A DNA stretch of 51,333 nt, taken from contig NZ_JAAORB010000019.1 in NCBI RefSeq assembly GCF_011601345.1, forward strand, positions 1-51,333, given 5' to 3'. Shown one piece after another: positions 16,755-25,506 of the stretch (position 1 is its first letter; each line of letters opens with the position of its first letter). Source of the stretch: Roseovarius gahaiensis. GTDB taxonomy: Bacteria > Pseudomonadota > Alphaproteobacteria > Rhodobacterales > Rhodobacteraceae. The translations under genes and the position numbers were made by a program. The notes under the pieces are model-generated. The model saw only the letters and a list, made by a program, of their open reading frames with translations. It had not been told where the DNA came from and made no database searches.

Positions 16755-17477
16755 ATGCCAAACCCCACCGCCGCCATGCTTGTCATCGGAGATGAAATCC
16801 TGTCGGGGCGCACCCGTGACGCCAATATGAACCATTTGGCCAAGGAACTGACCAGCCATGGCATCGCCCTGACCGAGGTGCGCGTCGTAAGCGACGACGC
16901 CGAGGCCATTACCAAGGCGGTGCAGGCGCTGAGCGCGGCCTATGACCATGTGTTCACATCGGGCGGCATCGGCCCGACGCATGACGACATCACCGCCGAA
17001 AACGTGGCCCGCGCCTTTGATCGGCCCATATCGGTGCGCGACGATGCCCGCGCCGCGTTGCAATCGCATTACGACCGGCAGGGGCTTGAGTTGAACGAGG
17101 CGCGCCTGCGCATGGCCCGCATTCCCGACGGGGCCACCCTGATCGACAACCCGATCAGCGCCGCGCCGGGTTTTCTGATCGAAAATGTCTATGTGATGGC
17201 CGGGGTTCCGTCGATCTTCAACGCGATGCTGGCGGGGGTTCTACCCACGCTGACGGGGGGCGCGCCGGTGCTGTCACAATCGCTTCAGGTGTTCCGGGGC
17301 GAGGGGGATATCGCCGGGCCTTTGGGCGATTTGGCCGCGCGCTATCCCGATCTTTCCATCGGCTCCTATCCGTTTCAGCGCGATGGCGTGTTCGGTGCGC
17401 AGATCGTGGTGCGCGGGCAGGACGGGGCCCAAGTCGATGCCGCCATGGCCGAGTTAAACAGGACATTTCCCGCATGA
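16755..17477 (+). CDS. CinA-type molybdopterin-binding domain protein
   Basis: The 240-residue protein contains only the N-terminal MoaB/MogA-like domain of CinA (COG1058): AAMLVIGDEILSGRTRDAN, FTSGGIGPTHDDITAENVA, RIPDGATLIDNPISAAPGF and VMAGVPSIFNAML. The C-terminal nicotinamide-nucleotide deamidase domain of full CinA is absent, as in many stand-alone alphaproteobacterial homologues. Its ligand is not established. GGAG lies upstream of the ATG; its stop overlaps the GNAT start (ATGA). Confidence 0.9.
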   Translation: MPNPTAAMLVIGDEILSGRTRDANMNHLAKELTSHGIALTEVRVVSDDAEAITKAVQALSAAYDHVFTSGGIGPTHDDITAENVARAFDRPISVRDDARAALQSHYDRQGLELNEARLRMARIPDGATLIDNPISAAPGFLIENVYVMAGVPSIFNAMLAGVLPTLTGGAPVLSQSLQVFRGEGDIAGPLGDLAARYPDLSIGSYPFQRDGVFGAQIVVRGQDGAQVDAAMAELNRTFPA

Positions 17478-18199
17478 CGCCTGAACATCTTGATGCCGTG
17501 GCGCAAGCCACATGGCCCCCCGCGGCCATGCAAACCGTTGGACCGTGGACCATTCGTGACGGGCAGGATGGGGGCAAACGCGTGTCGGCGGCCACCGCGC
17601 GGCAGCCGGTCACGGCGGACAAGCTGCCCTTGGCCGAGGATGCAATGCAGGCATTGGGACAGACCCCGCTGTTCATGGTCCGTCACGGCGATGACGCGCT
17701 GGATACCATGCTGGGTGATGCTGGCTATCAAGTGATCGACCCGGTGAATATCTATGCTGCGCCACTGGCCAATCTGGCCAAGCCACCGCCACATGCCACC
17801 ACGTTCACCATATGGGAGCCTTTGGCGATCCAGCTGGATATGTGGGTCGCAGGCGGGATCGGGCCGAGCCGGATCAAGGTGATGCAGCGGGCCACTATGC
17901 CGAAAACCAGTGTCTTCGCCCGCGACGGGCAACGCCCAGCCGCCACGGGTTTTGCCGCCATCCACGACGGCACCGCCATGGTTCATGCGCTTGAAGTTAC
18001 ACCGTCCTGCCGCCGCCGGGGCATGGGGCGGCACGTCATGCAAAAGGCGGCGATCTGGGCGCAGGATCACGGTGCCAGCCATATTGCGGCACTGTGCACG
18101 CAGGACAATGCCGGGGCCAATGCGCTCTATGCTTCCCTCGGCATGGCGCTTGTGGGACAGTATCACTACCGCATTCAGCACAAGGCCCAGACGACATGA
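17474..18199 (+). CDS. GNAT family N-acetyltransferase
   Basis: The 241-residue protein carries a C-terminal GNAT acetyl-CoA-binding domain (about residues 150-235) with motif A SCRRRGMGRHVMQKAAIWAQ and the later NAGANALYASLGMALVGQYHYR, typical of acetyltransferases. Its N-terminal half (VDTRLP-free, about 1-140) is less conserved and may hold the acceptor pocket. It overlaps both neighbours by four bases, in a tightly coupled operon with the CinA-type and AhpD-like genes. The acceptor is unknown. Confidence 0.86.
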   Translation: MTPEHLDAVAQATWPPAAMQTVGPWTIRDGQDGGKRVSAATARQPVTADKLPLAEDAMQALGQTPLFMVRHGDDALDTMLGDAGYQVIDPVNIYAAPLANLAKPPPHATTFTIWEPLAIQLDMWVAGGIGPSRIKVMQRATMPKTSVFARDGQRPAATGFAAIHDGTAMVHALEVTPSCRRRGMGRHVMQKAAIWAQDHGASHIAALCTQDNAGANALYASLGMALVGQYHYRIQHKAQTT

Positions 18200-18768
18200 C
18201 GACACCCGACAGCCCCACCGCCCTTGACCTGCCGATGGTCGACCCTCTGCCCGAGGATACGCAGAAATACTTCGATATCTGTCAGGACAAGCTGGGCATG
18301 ATCCCCAACGTGCTGCGCGCCTATGCCTTTGATATCGACAAGCTCAATGCCTTCACGGCCATGTATAACGAGCTGATGCTGGCGGGCAGCGGCCTTAGCA
18401 AGCTTGAGCGCGAGATGATCGCGGTGGTGGTCAGTTCGATCAACCGCTGCTGGTATTGTCAGGTGGCCCATGGCGCTGCGGTGCGCGATTTGTCGGGCCA
18501 GCCCGAACTGGGCGAGGCGATGGTGATGAACTGGCGCGCCGCCGATCTGGACGCGCGGCACACCGCCATGCTGACCTTTGCCGAAAAGATCACCAAATCC
18601 AGCTCTGAAACCACCGAGGCCGACCGTCAGGCGATGCGCGATGCCGGGTTTTCTGACCGCGATATTTGGGACATCGCGAATGTCGTCGGCTTCTTCAATA
18701 TGACCAACCGGGTGGCCAGCGCCACGGGCATGCGCCCCAATGACGCCTATCACGCGCAGGCGCGGTGA
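18196..18768 (+). CDS. Peroxidase-related enzyme, AhpD/carboxymuconolactone decarboxylase family
   Basis: The 190-residue protein has the AhpD-type redox centre: Glu-rich LSKLEREMIAVVVSS followed by CWYCQVAHG (CxxC plus His), at about residues 65-95. Members reduce hydroperoxides through the CxxC pair. The C-terminal part (FSDRDIWDIANVVGFFNMTN) matches the uncharacterised peroxidase-related subfamily of about 190 residues. The ATG at 18196 overlaps the GNAT stop; a longer frame from 18094 lies inside that gene and is not favoured. Confidence 0.9.
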   Translation: MTTPDSPTALDLPMVDPLPEDTQKYFDICQDKLGMIPNVLRAYAFDIDKLNAFTAMYNELMLAGSGLSKLEREMIAVVVSSINRCWYCQVAHGAAVRDLSGQPELGEAMVMNWRAADLDARHTAMLTFAEKITKSSSETTEADRQAMRDAGFSDRDIWDIANVVGFFNMTNRVASATGMRPNDAYHAQAR

Positions 18769-18771
18769 CCC

Positions 18772-19731
18772 TTGGTGTTGGCCCGGCTTGTCCTGATCGT
18801 TTGCCTTGCTACGCTGGCCCCTGTGGCGGCCCGCGCGCTTGATCTGTCGATTCCGGGCAGCGCCGAGATGACCCGCGAAATCACCGAGGATATCGGAACC
18901 TACCGCCTGCCGGTCGGCCCGTTTGCCGACGGGGCCTTGCGCAGCCTGCGCGTCGAGGGGCGGATCATCCAACAGGCTTGGCGTACAGAAGCGCAGGAAC
19001 TGACCACAGCGCAGCTGTTCAACCCGCTGCGCGATCAGTTGGTTGCGCAGGGCTTCCACCTCTTGTTCGAATGCGCCGCGCGCGCCTGTGGCGGGTTTGA
19101 TTTTCGCTTCAACACCCGCGTCATGGCCGCGCCCGACATGTTTGTTGATTTGTTCGACTATCGCTTTTTGTCGGCCCGTAAGGCCACGCAAAACGGCACG
19201 GCGGATTATGTATCGGTCTTGGTGTCGCGCGCGGGCAGCACGGGCTATGTGCAAATCCTGCAGGTGGGGGGCACCGCCGCCGACGGGTCCGTGACGTCGG
19301 ATAATGGTAACACCGCTGCACGCCCCTCCTTACCAGTCGCCCCGACCGAATTGGATGCATTCGCAACGCGTCTGACCCGTGATGGCCACATCGCTCTTTC
19401 TGATCTGGATTTCAAAACCGGGGCGTCTGAATTGTCTCAGGCCGATTACGCCTCGCTTGACGCGTTGGCCCGCTTTTTGCGGGCCGATTCGTCGCGTCGT
19501 ATCGCTTTGGTCGGGCACACCGATTCGGTCGGTGGGCTGGACAACAACATCGCCCTGTCAAAGCGCCGCGCGGCGGCTGTGCTGGAGCGGCTGGCCACCC
19601 GTTACGACGTGTCCCGCGCCCAGATGGACGCCCAAGGCATCGGCTATCTGGCCCCTGTCGTCTCAAACTTATCGGCTGCGGGTCGCGAGGCCAACCGCCG
19701 GGTCGAGGCGGTGCTTCTCAACGTCGAATAA
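18772..19731 (+). CDS. OmpA-like domain periplasmic/outer-membrane protein
   Basis: The roughly 319-residue protein has a hydrophobic N-terminal signal (about residues 3-22), a unique middle region and a C-terminal OmpA peptidoglycan-binding domain (about 210-319) with LSDLDFKTGASELS, IALVGHTDSVGGLDNNIALS and NRRVEAVLLN. The domain should anchor it to peptidoglycan. The start is uncertain: TTG at 18772, GTG at 18775 and TTG at 18778 are all possible and none has a good ribosome site, so translation is probably coupled to the gene ending three bases upstream. Confidence 0.85.
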   Translation: MVLARLVLIVCLATLAPVAARALDLSIPGSAEMTREITEDIGTYRLPVGPFADGALRSLRVEGRIIQQAWRTEAQELTTAQLFNPLRDQLVAQGFHLLFECAARACGGFDFRFNTRVMAAPDMFVDLFDYRFLSARKATQNGTADYVSVLVSRAGSTGYVQILQVGGTAADGSVTSDNGNTAARPSLPVAPTELDAFATRLTRDGHIALSDLDFKTGASELSQADYASLDALARFLRADSSRRIALVGHTDSVGGLDNNIALSKRRAAAVLERLATRYDVSRAQMDAQGIGYLAPVVSNLSAAGREANRRVEAVLLNVE

Positions 19732-19830
19732 GCTGCAGCGCGGCATTTGTGACACGTCGGTTCATGCCCCGTGACACCAAGCGGTTGCGCTTTGCGCGCG
19801 CGCTTGTATGTTGCGCCGCAGCGAACATGG

Positions 19831-19851
19831 AGCCGGGGGCGATCCCCGGCT
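19831..19851 (+). terminator. Hairpin downstream of the OmpA-like gene, possible terminator
   Basis: AGCCGGGG-GCGAT-CCCCGGCT is a perfect 8-base-pair stem, 100 bases after the OmpA-like stop and 106 bases before sulP. No T-run follows, so it may be a weak terminator or a leader structure of the sulP mRNA. Confidence 0.4.
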
Positions 19852-19956
19852 GGCTCTTCCGGCCGCCGATCCGCCGGATAACCTGACACACAGCGCGCCA
19901 CCGCGCCATGCCACAGACCGCCCCACCGGGGACGGCCATAGGAAACGCTTTTCACC

Positions 19957-21447
19957 ATGATGTCTTTGTATGCCTACCGCCGCGATTGGACCTCCAACAT
20001 TCGCGGTGACCTTCTTTCGGGTCTTGTTGTTGCCCTTGCCCTGATCCCCGAAGCGATTGCCTTTTCCATCATCGCGGGCGTTGATCCCAAGGTTGGGCTT
20101 TATGCCAGCTTTTCGATTGCCGTGATCACAGCCATCACTGGCGGGCGGCCCGGTATGATCTCGGCGGCCACGGCCGCCACCGCCGTTCTGATGATCACGT
20201 TGGTCAAGGATCACGGGCTGGAATACCTGCTGGCCGCCACGGTTCTGGCGGGGCTTTTGCAAATCGGCGCGGGCTTCCTGCGGCTGGGATATGTCATGCG
20301 GTTTGTCTCGAAATCGGTGATGACCGGCTTTGTTAACGCGCTGGCCATCCTGATTTTCATGGCGCAGCTGCCCGAGCTTGACCCGTCAAAGGTGCCGCCG
20401 CTGACCTTTGCTTTGGTCGCGGGCGGGCTGGCGATCATCTACCTGTTTCCCCGGATCACCACCGCGATCCCGTCGCCTTTGGTGACGATCATCGTGCTGA
20501 CCGGGCTGGTCGTGGTCATGGGCTGGGATGTGCGCACCGTGGGTGACATGGGCGATCTGCCCGACACCCTGCCGGTGTTCCTGATCCCCGATATACCGCT
20601 GACCTTTGAAACCCTGCAAATCATCTTGCCCTATTCCATTGCCGTGGCCGTGGTGGGCCTGTTGGAAAGCCTGATGACCCAACAAATCGTTGATGACCTG
20701 ACCGACACCACCAGCGACCGCAACCAAGAATGCATTGGGCAGGGCCTTGCCAACACCGCGACCGGCTTTATCGGCGGCATGGCGGGCTGCGCGATGATCG
20801 GCCAGTCGATCATCAACGTGAAATCCGGCGGGCGTGGGCGGCTGTCCAGCTTTACCGCCGGGGTCTTTTTGCTGATCATGGTGGTTGGCCTTGGCGATAT
20901 CGTGGGCATCATCCCCATGGCCGCGCTGGTGGCGATCATGATCATGGTCTCGATCGGCACGTTTTCTTGGTCGTCGATTAAAAACCTGCGCGATCATCCG
21001 CGCTCGTCCTCGATCGTGATGCTGGCAACGGTGTTTTTCGTGATTTACACCCACAACCTTGCCATTGGTGTTTTGGTGGGCGTGCTGCTGTCGGGCATCT
21101 TCTTTGCATGGAAAATCGCCCAACTGTTCCGCGTCCGGTCCGAGATCACGCCAGACGGCACGCACCGCACCTATCACGTCGAAGGGCAGCTTTTCTTTGC
21201 CTCGTCCGAGGATTTCATGAAAGCCTTCGATTTCAAGGAAGCGCCGGACAAGGTGACGCTTGATCTGAGCCGCGCGCATATCTGGGATATTTCCTCGGTT
21301 GCGGCGGTGGACATGGCCGTGCTCAAATTCCGCCGCGAAGGGGCCGAGGTGGAGTTGATCGGAATGAACGAAGCCTCGGAAACCATCGTTGATCAGCTTG
21401 CCGTTCATGACAAGCCGGGCGCGATGGATAAATTGATGGGCCACTAA
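19957..21447 (+). CDS. SulP family anion transporter with STAS domain
   Basis: The 496-residue protein has the SulP layout: a membrane domain of about 10-14 helices (residues about 20-385) with [20 protein letters not shown] and the downstream [20 protein letters not shown], followed by a cytoplasmic STAS domain (about 395-490; [38 protein letters not shown]). SulP proteins carry sulfate, bicarbonate or dicarboxylates; sequence alone does not decide. It is followed after 14 bases by a universal stress protein gene. Confidence 0.92.
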   Translation: MMSLYAYRRDWTSNIRGDLLSGLVVALALIPEAIAFSIIAGVDPKVGLYASFSIAVITAITGGRPGMISAATAATAVLMITLVKDHGLEYLLAATVLAGLLQIGAGFLRLGYVMRFVSKSVMTGFVNALAILIFMAQLPELDPSKVPPLTFALVAGGLAIIYLFPRITTAIPSPLVTIIVLTGLVVVMGWDVRTVGDMGDLPDTLPVFLIPDIPLTFETLQIILPYSIAVAVVGLLESLMTQQIVDDLTDTTSDRNQECIGQGLANTATGFIGGMAGCAMIGQSIINVKSGGRGRLSSFTAGVFLLIMVVGLGDIVGIIPMAALVAIMIMVSIGTFSWSSIKNLRDHPRSSSIVMLATVFFVIYTHNLAIGVLVGVLLSGIFFAWKIAQLFRVRSEITPDGTHRTYHVEGQLFFASSEDFMKAFDFKEAPDKVTLDLSRAHIWDISSVAAVDMAVLKFRREGAEVELIGMNEASETIVDQLAVHDKPGAMDKLMGH

Positions 21448-21461
21448 AGGAGCGCCGGATA

Positions 21462-22319
21462 ATGACAACCAATACACTGATCGCCCTTGTTGACGGGTCC
21501 GCCTATTCGGAAAGTGTCTGCCACCATGCAGCGTGGATTGCGGGCAAAGTGGGCTGGAAGGTCAAACTGTATCACGTGATGGGCCGTCGCGATGCCACTG
21601 ACAAGCAAGACCTGTCAGGCGCGATCCGCCTTGGTGCGCGTACCCGTCTGTTGGAACAACTGTCCGAACTGGACGCCGAGCGCGCCAAGCTGGCCCATGA
21701 ACATGGCCGCGCCATTCTGGAAGATGCGCAGGCGATCATTCAGGCCGATGGCGACATCGTCGTTGAAACCCGTTTGCGTCAGGGCGATCTGGTCGAAACC
21801 GTCACCGCCAAGGAAGACAACGGCGACATGATCGTGATCGGCAAACGTGGCGAAGCGGCTGGCCTTGCATCCGAGCATCTGGGCTCGAACCTTGAACGGA
21901 TCGTGCGCGCCAGCCACAAGCCGGTTTTCGTTGCCAACCGTGCCTTCAAGACGCCCGAAAAGGTTCTGGTGGCTTTCGATGGTGGGGCCTCGGCGCTGAA
22001 GGCGGTGGATTACATGGCCCGCAGCCCACTGTTTGCGGGCCTGCATGTGACGTTGGTGTTTGCCGGCACAGAAACCGACGCCACGCGCAAGGCGCTGGAC
22101 GATGCTGCCTCCACGCTGAACGCGGGCGGTTATACGGTTGAAACCCTGATGCGCAGCGGCGAGCCGGAAAAGGTGTTGTCGGCCCTGACCCAAGATCAGG
22201 GCTATGATCTGTTGGTGATGGGGGCCTATGGGCACAGCCGGGTTCGGTCGCTTCTGATCGGCTCGACCACGACCGAGATGATCCGCTCGTGCAAAGTGCC
22301 CGTGGTGTTGATGCGCTAA
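21462..22319 (+). CDS. Tandem-domain universal stress protein (UspA family)
   Basis: The 285-residue protein contains two Usp domains, about 3-148 and 158-285. The second ends with a complete nucleotide-binding motif (GAYGHSRVRSLLIGSTT, fitting G-x2-G-x9-G-S/T); the first has GKRGEAAGLASEHLGSN, a near match. It lies 14 bases after the SulP gene with an AAGGAG ribosome site, so the two are probably one transcript and the Usp may modulate the transporter. Confidence 0.9.
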   Translation: MTTNTLIALVDGSAYSESVCHHAAWIAGKVGWKVKLYHVMGRRDATDKQDLSGAIRLGARTRLLEQLSELDAERAKLAHEHGRAILEDAQAIIQADGDIVVETRLRQGDLVETVTAKEDNGDMIVIGKRGEAAGLASEHLGSNLERIVRASHKPVFVANRAFKTPEKVLVAFDGGASALKAVDYMARSPLFAGLHVTLVFAGTETDATRKALDDAASTLNAGGYTVETLMRSGEPEKVLSALTQDQGYDLLVMGAYGHSRVRSLLIGSTTTEMIRSCKVPVVLMR

Positions 22320-22327
22320 GCGCACAG

Positions 22328-22348
22328 GGGGCCGTCACAGGCGGCCCC
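22328..22348. terminator. Hairpin between convergent usp and pcs genes
   Basis: GGGGCCG-N7-CGGCCCC is a perfect 7-base-pair stem in the 51-base gap between the two convergent stop codons. It lacks a T-run, so it could be a weak terminator for either direction. Confidence 0.5.
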
Positions 22349-22370
22349 GATACCCTTGGGCGCGCAAGCC

Positions 22371-23069
22371 TCAACGCGCTGCGCGCTGCGGGATCAGTTG
22401 TTGGGCGATGCCCGCGAACAACAGGTAGACACTGGTGATCACCAGCCCCCAATGCGCCCAGCTTTCGGGGTGGAAATCCACCCACGCGGCCCATCCGGCA
22501 AAGAATGTCCAGCCAAACGCCATCGGCAAGGAAATCACCCGCCAGCGTTTGGTGCGCACCGGGTGAATGAACTTGAGCGGCAGGAACATCGCCACCGCCA
22601 CCAGCACCACCAGCACCAGTATGATCCATGTCGATGGCTTGACCGCGAACAGAACCAGCACCAGCATGTTCCAGCATCCGGGAAAGCCTGCGAATGATTT
22701 ATCTTTGGTTTTCATGCCTGTATCGGCAAAATACAACGCGCTGGCATAGGTGATTACGATAATCGCCACCCATCCTGTCCATCCCGGCAGCAGATCGGAG
22801 CGAAACAATGCAAAGGCGGGAATGAACACATAAGTCAGGTAGTCGATGATCAGATCCAGCAGAACCCCGTCAAAGCGTGGCGCGTTCTTCCACACCAGAT
22901 ACCGGCGCGCCAATGGCCCGTCGATGCCATCGACGGCAAAGGCCACCACCAGCCATAGGAACATCAAGTCCCATTTTTCGTCGACAGCGGCCAGCATCGC
23001 CAGCATGGCGAACACCGCGCCTGTCGCTGTCAGCCAGTGAACCAATAAGGCTTTGAATTTAGTTTCCAT
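22371..23069 (-). CDS. pcs: Phosphatidylcholine synthase (CDP-alcohol phosphatidyltransferase)
   Basis: The 232-residue membrane enzyme condenses CDP-diacylglycerol with choline to make phosphatidylcholine. It has the CDP-alcohol transferase motif DG-PLARR-N9-DG-VLLD-LIID (about residues 50-77) in the form seen in Pcs, with about seven helices, and a matching start (KALLVHWLTATGAVFAMLAM). Phosphatidylcholine is common in Rhodobacteraceae membranes. It lies 30 bases downstream of xerC in the same direction. Confidence 0.88.
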   Translation of the reverse strand: METKFKALLVHWLTATGAVFAMLAMLAAVDEKWDLMFLWLVVAFAVDGIDGPLARRYLVWKNAPRFDGVLLDLIIDYLTYVFIPAFALFRSDLLPGWTGWVAIIVITYASALYFADTGMKTKDKSFAGFPGCWNMLVLVLFAVKPSTWIILVLVVLVAVAMFLPLKFIHPVRTKRWRVISLPMAFGWTFFAGWAAWVDFHPESWAHWGLVITSVYLLFAGIAQQLIPQRAAR

Positions 23070-23099
23070 TTCAACCTCTTATCGACGCAATGCACAGGC

Positions 23100-24017
23100 T
23101 TATCGGCCTTTGGGGTGGGTGTTGCGGTAGATTTCCATCAGGCGTGCGGTGTCAACGGCGGTATAAGCCTGCGTCGTCGACAGCGAGGCATGGCCTAACA
23201 GTTCTTGAATGGCGCGCAAGTCGCCACCCGCGTTCAATAGATGTGTGGCAAAGCTGTGCCGCATCGCATGTGGTGTGGCGCTGGCAGGTAGGCCCAGTTG
23301 CGCGCGCGCGGCCTGTGTGACCTTTTGCACCGCCCGTGGGCTAAGAACCCCGCCACGCACCCCGCGAAACAAGGGGCTATTGCCCGATAGGTCATGCGGG
23401 CACAAATCCACATAGCGCGCGACCGCCTGCCGGGCCGGTGCGATGACCGGCACAATACGTTCTTTGCCGCCCTTGCCGGTGATGCGCAGGACATCGCCCA
23501 TCGGCAGCACATCCGCCGTCAGGCCAAGCGCCTCGGATATCCGCAGACCGCAGCCATACAGCAGCGTCACCACCGCCTGATCGCGTGCCGCGACCCATGG
23601 GGTTTCGCTTTGCATGTCGAGGGTATCAATCAAATTTTGCGCCGCATCCGGGGCCAAGGGGCGCGGCAGTTTGCGCTGAAATTTCGGCGCACGCGCCGAT
23701 AAAACGGCGGTCGCGTCAAAGCCTTCGCGCTCGGACAGCCAGCGGTAGAAACTTTTCACGGCTGACAATTTCCGCGCCAGCGACCGCGCGCCGACATCCT
23801 CGCCGCGGGTAAAGGCCATCCACGCCCGCATGTCGCTGACACCGACGCGTGCCAATGCGGCGATGCCTTGCGCCTCGGCGTTGTGCTGCGTGATGAACGC
23901 CAAAAATCCGGCCACGTCGCGGCCATAGGCCTCTAGCGTGTTGTCAGACGCGCCTTTCAGCGCTTTCTGTGCGTCCAGCCACCCCTGCAACGCATCGCGG
24001 GCGGCAGGGCTGATCAT
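23100..24017 (-). CDS. xerC: Tyrosine recombinase XerC
   Basis: The 305-residue recombinase has an N-terminal SAM-like DNA-binding domain (about 1-95) and a C-terminal catalytic domain with Arg (YGCGLRISEALGL), Lys (TGKGGKERIVPV), the HAMRHSFATHLL box, His (LLGHASLSTTQAYTAVD) and the Tyr nucleophile in the last motif. XerC with XerD resolves chromosome dimers at dif. It overlaps the DUF484 gene by four bases, the usual DUF484-xerC pair of proteobacteria. Confidence 0.94.
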   Translation of the reverse strand: MISPAARDALQGWLDAQKALKGASDNTLEAYGRDVAGFLAFITQHNAEAQGIAALARVGVSDMRAWMAFTRGEDVGARSLARKLSAVKSFYRWLSEREGFDATAVLSARAPKFQRKLPRPLAPDAAQNLIDTLDMQSETPWVAARDQAVVTLLYGCGLRISEALGLTADVLPMGDVLRITGKGGKERIVPVIAPARQAVARYVDLCPHDLSGNSPLFRGVRGGVLSPRAVQKVTQAARAQLGLPASATPHAMRHSFATHLLNAGGDLRAIQELLGHASLSTTQAYTAVDTARLMEIYRNTHPKGR

Positions 24018-24721
24018 GACAGCCAGCGGCGCATGGCCCGTTCGAAGACACCCGCAAAGAAGGCAAGCAAATCGGTGCCTTGCTGCGGCGAAAACTGGTG
24101 CGGGTCTTCGGCGCCCATGGCCAGCATACCGGGCAGGCGACCGGCGCCGAAATCCAAAAGCAGGCAGGCCTCCGAGCGGATGAACTCGGCCTGTTGGCCG
24201 TAAATCCGCGCGTCACCTTCGTGGATTTGCCGCAAGGTCACCTGCCGTGGCGCGGCGTTGCGCCCGTCTGCCAGATACTCGGCGATAAAGCCCGGTTCGG
24301 CCACCGACAACACGTCCCCCAACGTTTTGATCGTCGGATCGGCCTTGTCCTGCACGGATTCCAGCACCAGTTTCATGCTGTCCACGCGCAGGGTTTGTGC
24401 CACGTCTGTTCCAAGGTCGCGCAGGAAGTGCTCAAACTCGACCGGGTCCAGCATCCGCAAAATCGCGCGATGCACCTGATTGGTGCCTGCAAGATTTTCA
24501 TAGGCGGCGGCGATCACCGAGCGGTGAGTGTCTTCCAGACGGTCCAGCCGCGCCTCAAGCCGCTCCATGGCAACACCGCGCAAATCCACGATGTTGCCGC
24601 CCATGGCGCGCTCGTTCGCGGCGATCAGCGCGCGCATAAGATCCTGATCTTCCAAAATAACATCAGGTTGCGAGATGATCTTCTCGCGCAGGGACTCGTC
24701 CATGTCGGGCTTGCTGCTCAT
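24014..24721 (-). CDS. DUF484 family protein
   Basis: The 235-residue protein has the DUF484 layout: ISQPDVILEDQDLMRALIAA at the N-terminus, a coiled segment (ERLEARLDRLEDTHRSVIAA) and a GAF-like C-terminal part (about 85-230). Its function is unknown; it is nearly always next to xerC and sometimes dapF. A Met codon precedes the chosen one (start 24724 or 24721). It ends by overlapping the xerC start (ATGA). Confidence 0.9.
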   Translation of the reverse strand: MSSKPDMDESLREKIISQPDVILEDQDLMRALIAANERAMGGNIVDLRGVAMERLEARLDRLEDTHRSVIAAAYENLAGTNQVHRAILRMLDPVEFEHFLRDLGTDVAQTLRVDSMKLVLESVQDKADPTIKTLGDVLSVAEPGFIAEYLADGRNAAPRQVTLRQIHEGDARIYGQQAEFIRSEACLLLDFGAGRLPGMLAMGAEDPHQFSPQQGTDLLAFFAGVFERAMRRWLS

Positions 24722-24760
24722 CACCGGCCTCGGTCTTGTTTTCAGACTTTATAGCATGGG

Positions 24761-25414
24761 TTACAGAATTTTCTGCCCGGTTTTTTCCCAATCCTTCATG
24801 AACGTCTCAAGCCCTTTGTCGGTCAAAGGGTGGTTGGCCATCTGCTTGATCACGGCCGGCGGAGCCGTCATCACATCCGATCCGATCTGGGCCGCCTGAA
24901 ACGCGTGGTTCACGGTGCGAACCGACGCCGTCAGGATTTCCGTGTCAAACGCGTAGTTGTCATAGATCTGGCGGATATCGGCGATCAGTTCCATCCCGTC
25001 CAGATTGATGTCATCCAGACGCCCGACAAAGGGGCTGACGAACGTGGCGCCGGCCTTGGCCGCCAAAAGCGCCTGATTGGCCGAGAAACACAACGTCACG
25101 TTCACCATGTTGCCTTCGTCCGACAAGACCTTGCAGGCCTTCAGGCCATCCCATGTCAGCGGCACCTTGACGGCGATGTTTTCGGCGATCTTGGCCAGCT
25201 TGCGGCCCTCTTCGATCATCGCGTCGGCCTCAAGCGCGACAACCTCGGCGCTGACCGGGCCATCGACCATCTCGGCGATTTCGCGGGTCACTTCCAGAAT
25301 GTCGCGGCCTGATTTCAAAATCAGCGACGGGTTGGTGGTAACGCCATCCACCATGCCCAGTTCGTTCAACTCGGCAATGGCCTCGACGTCGGCGGTATCA
25401 ACAAAGAATTTCAT
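24761..25414 (-). CDS. Transaldolase / fructose-6-phosphate aldolase family (TalC/Fsa)
   Basis: The 217-residue protein is the short transaldolase type: [47 protein letters not shown] with the Schiff-base Lys83, and [16 protein letters not shown]. It acts in the pentose phosphate pathway, transferring or cleaving three-carbon units; the sequence does not separate transaldolase from fructose-6-phosphate aldolase activity. The frame stays open to 25846, overlapping divergent priA, but the ATG at 25414 gives the family length and N-terminus. Confidence 0.92.
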   Translation of the reverse strand: MKFFVDTADVEAIAELNELGMVDGVTTNPSLILKSGRDILEVTREIAEMVDGPVSAEVVALEADAMIEEGRKLAKIAENIAVKVPLTWDGLKACKVLSDEGNMVNVTLCFSANQALLAAKAGATFVSPFVGRLDDINLDGMELIADIRQIYDNYAFDTEILTASVRTVNHAFQAAQIGSDVMTAPPAVIKQMANHPLTDKGLETFMKDWEKTGQKIL

Positions 25415-25506
25415 AATGGCGGTCCCTTGATGCGGGTTGGGGTTTTTCATCCCCGGCTTTACCTCATAGACTGAGCTGCCGAAACCCCTGACATGGAGCA
25501 ATCCAA

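Noticed and set aside
16706..16915. Upstream extension of sfsA
   Set aside because: It runs into the divergent CinA-type gene and exceeds the normal SfsA length of about 234 residues.
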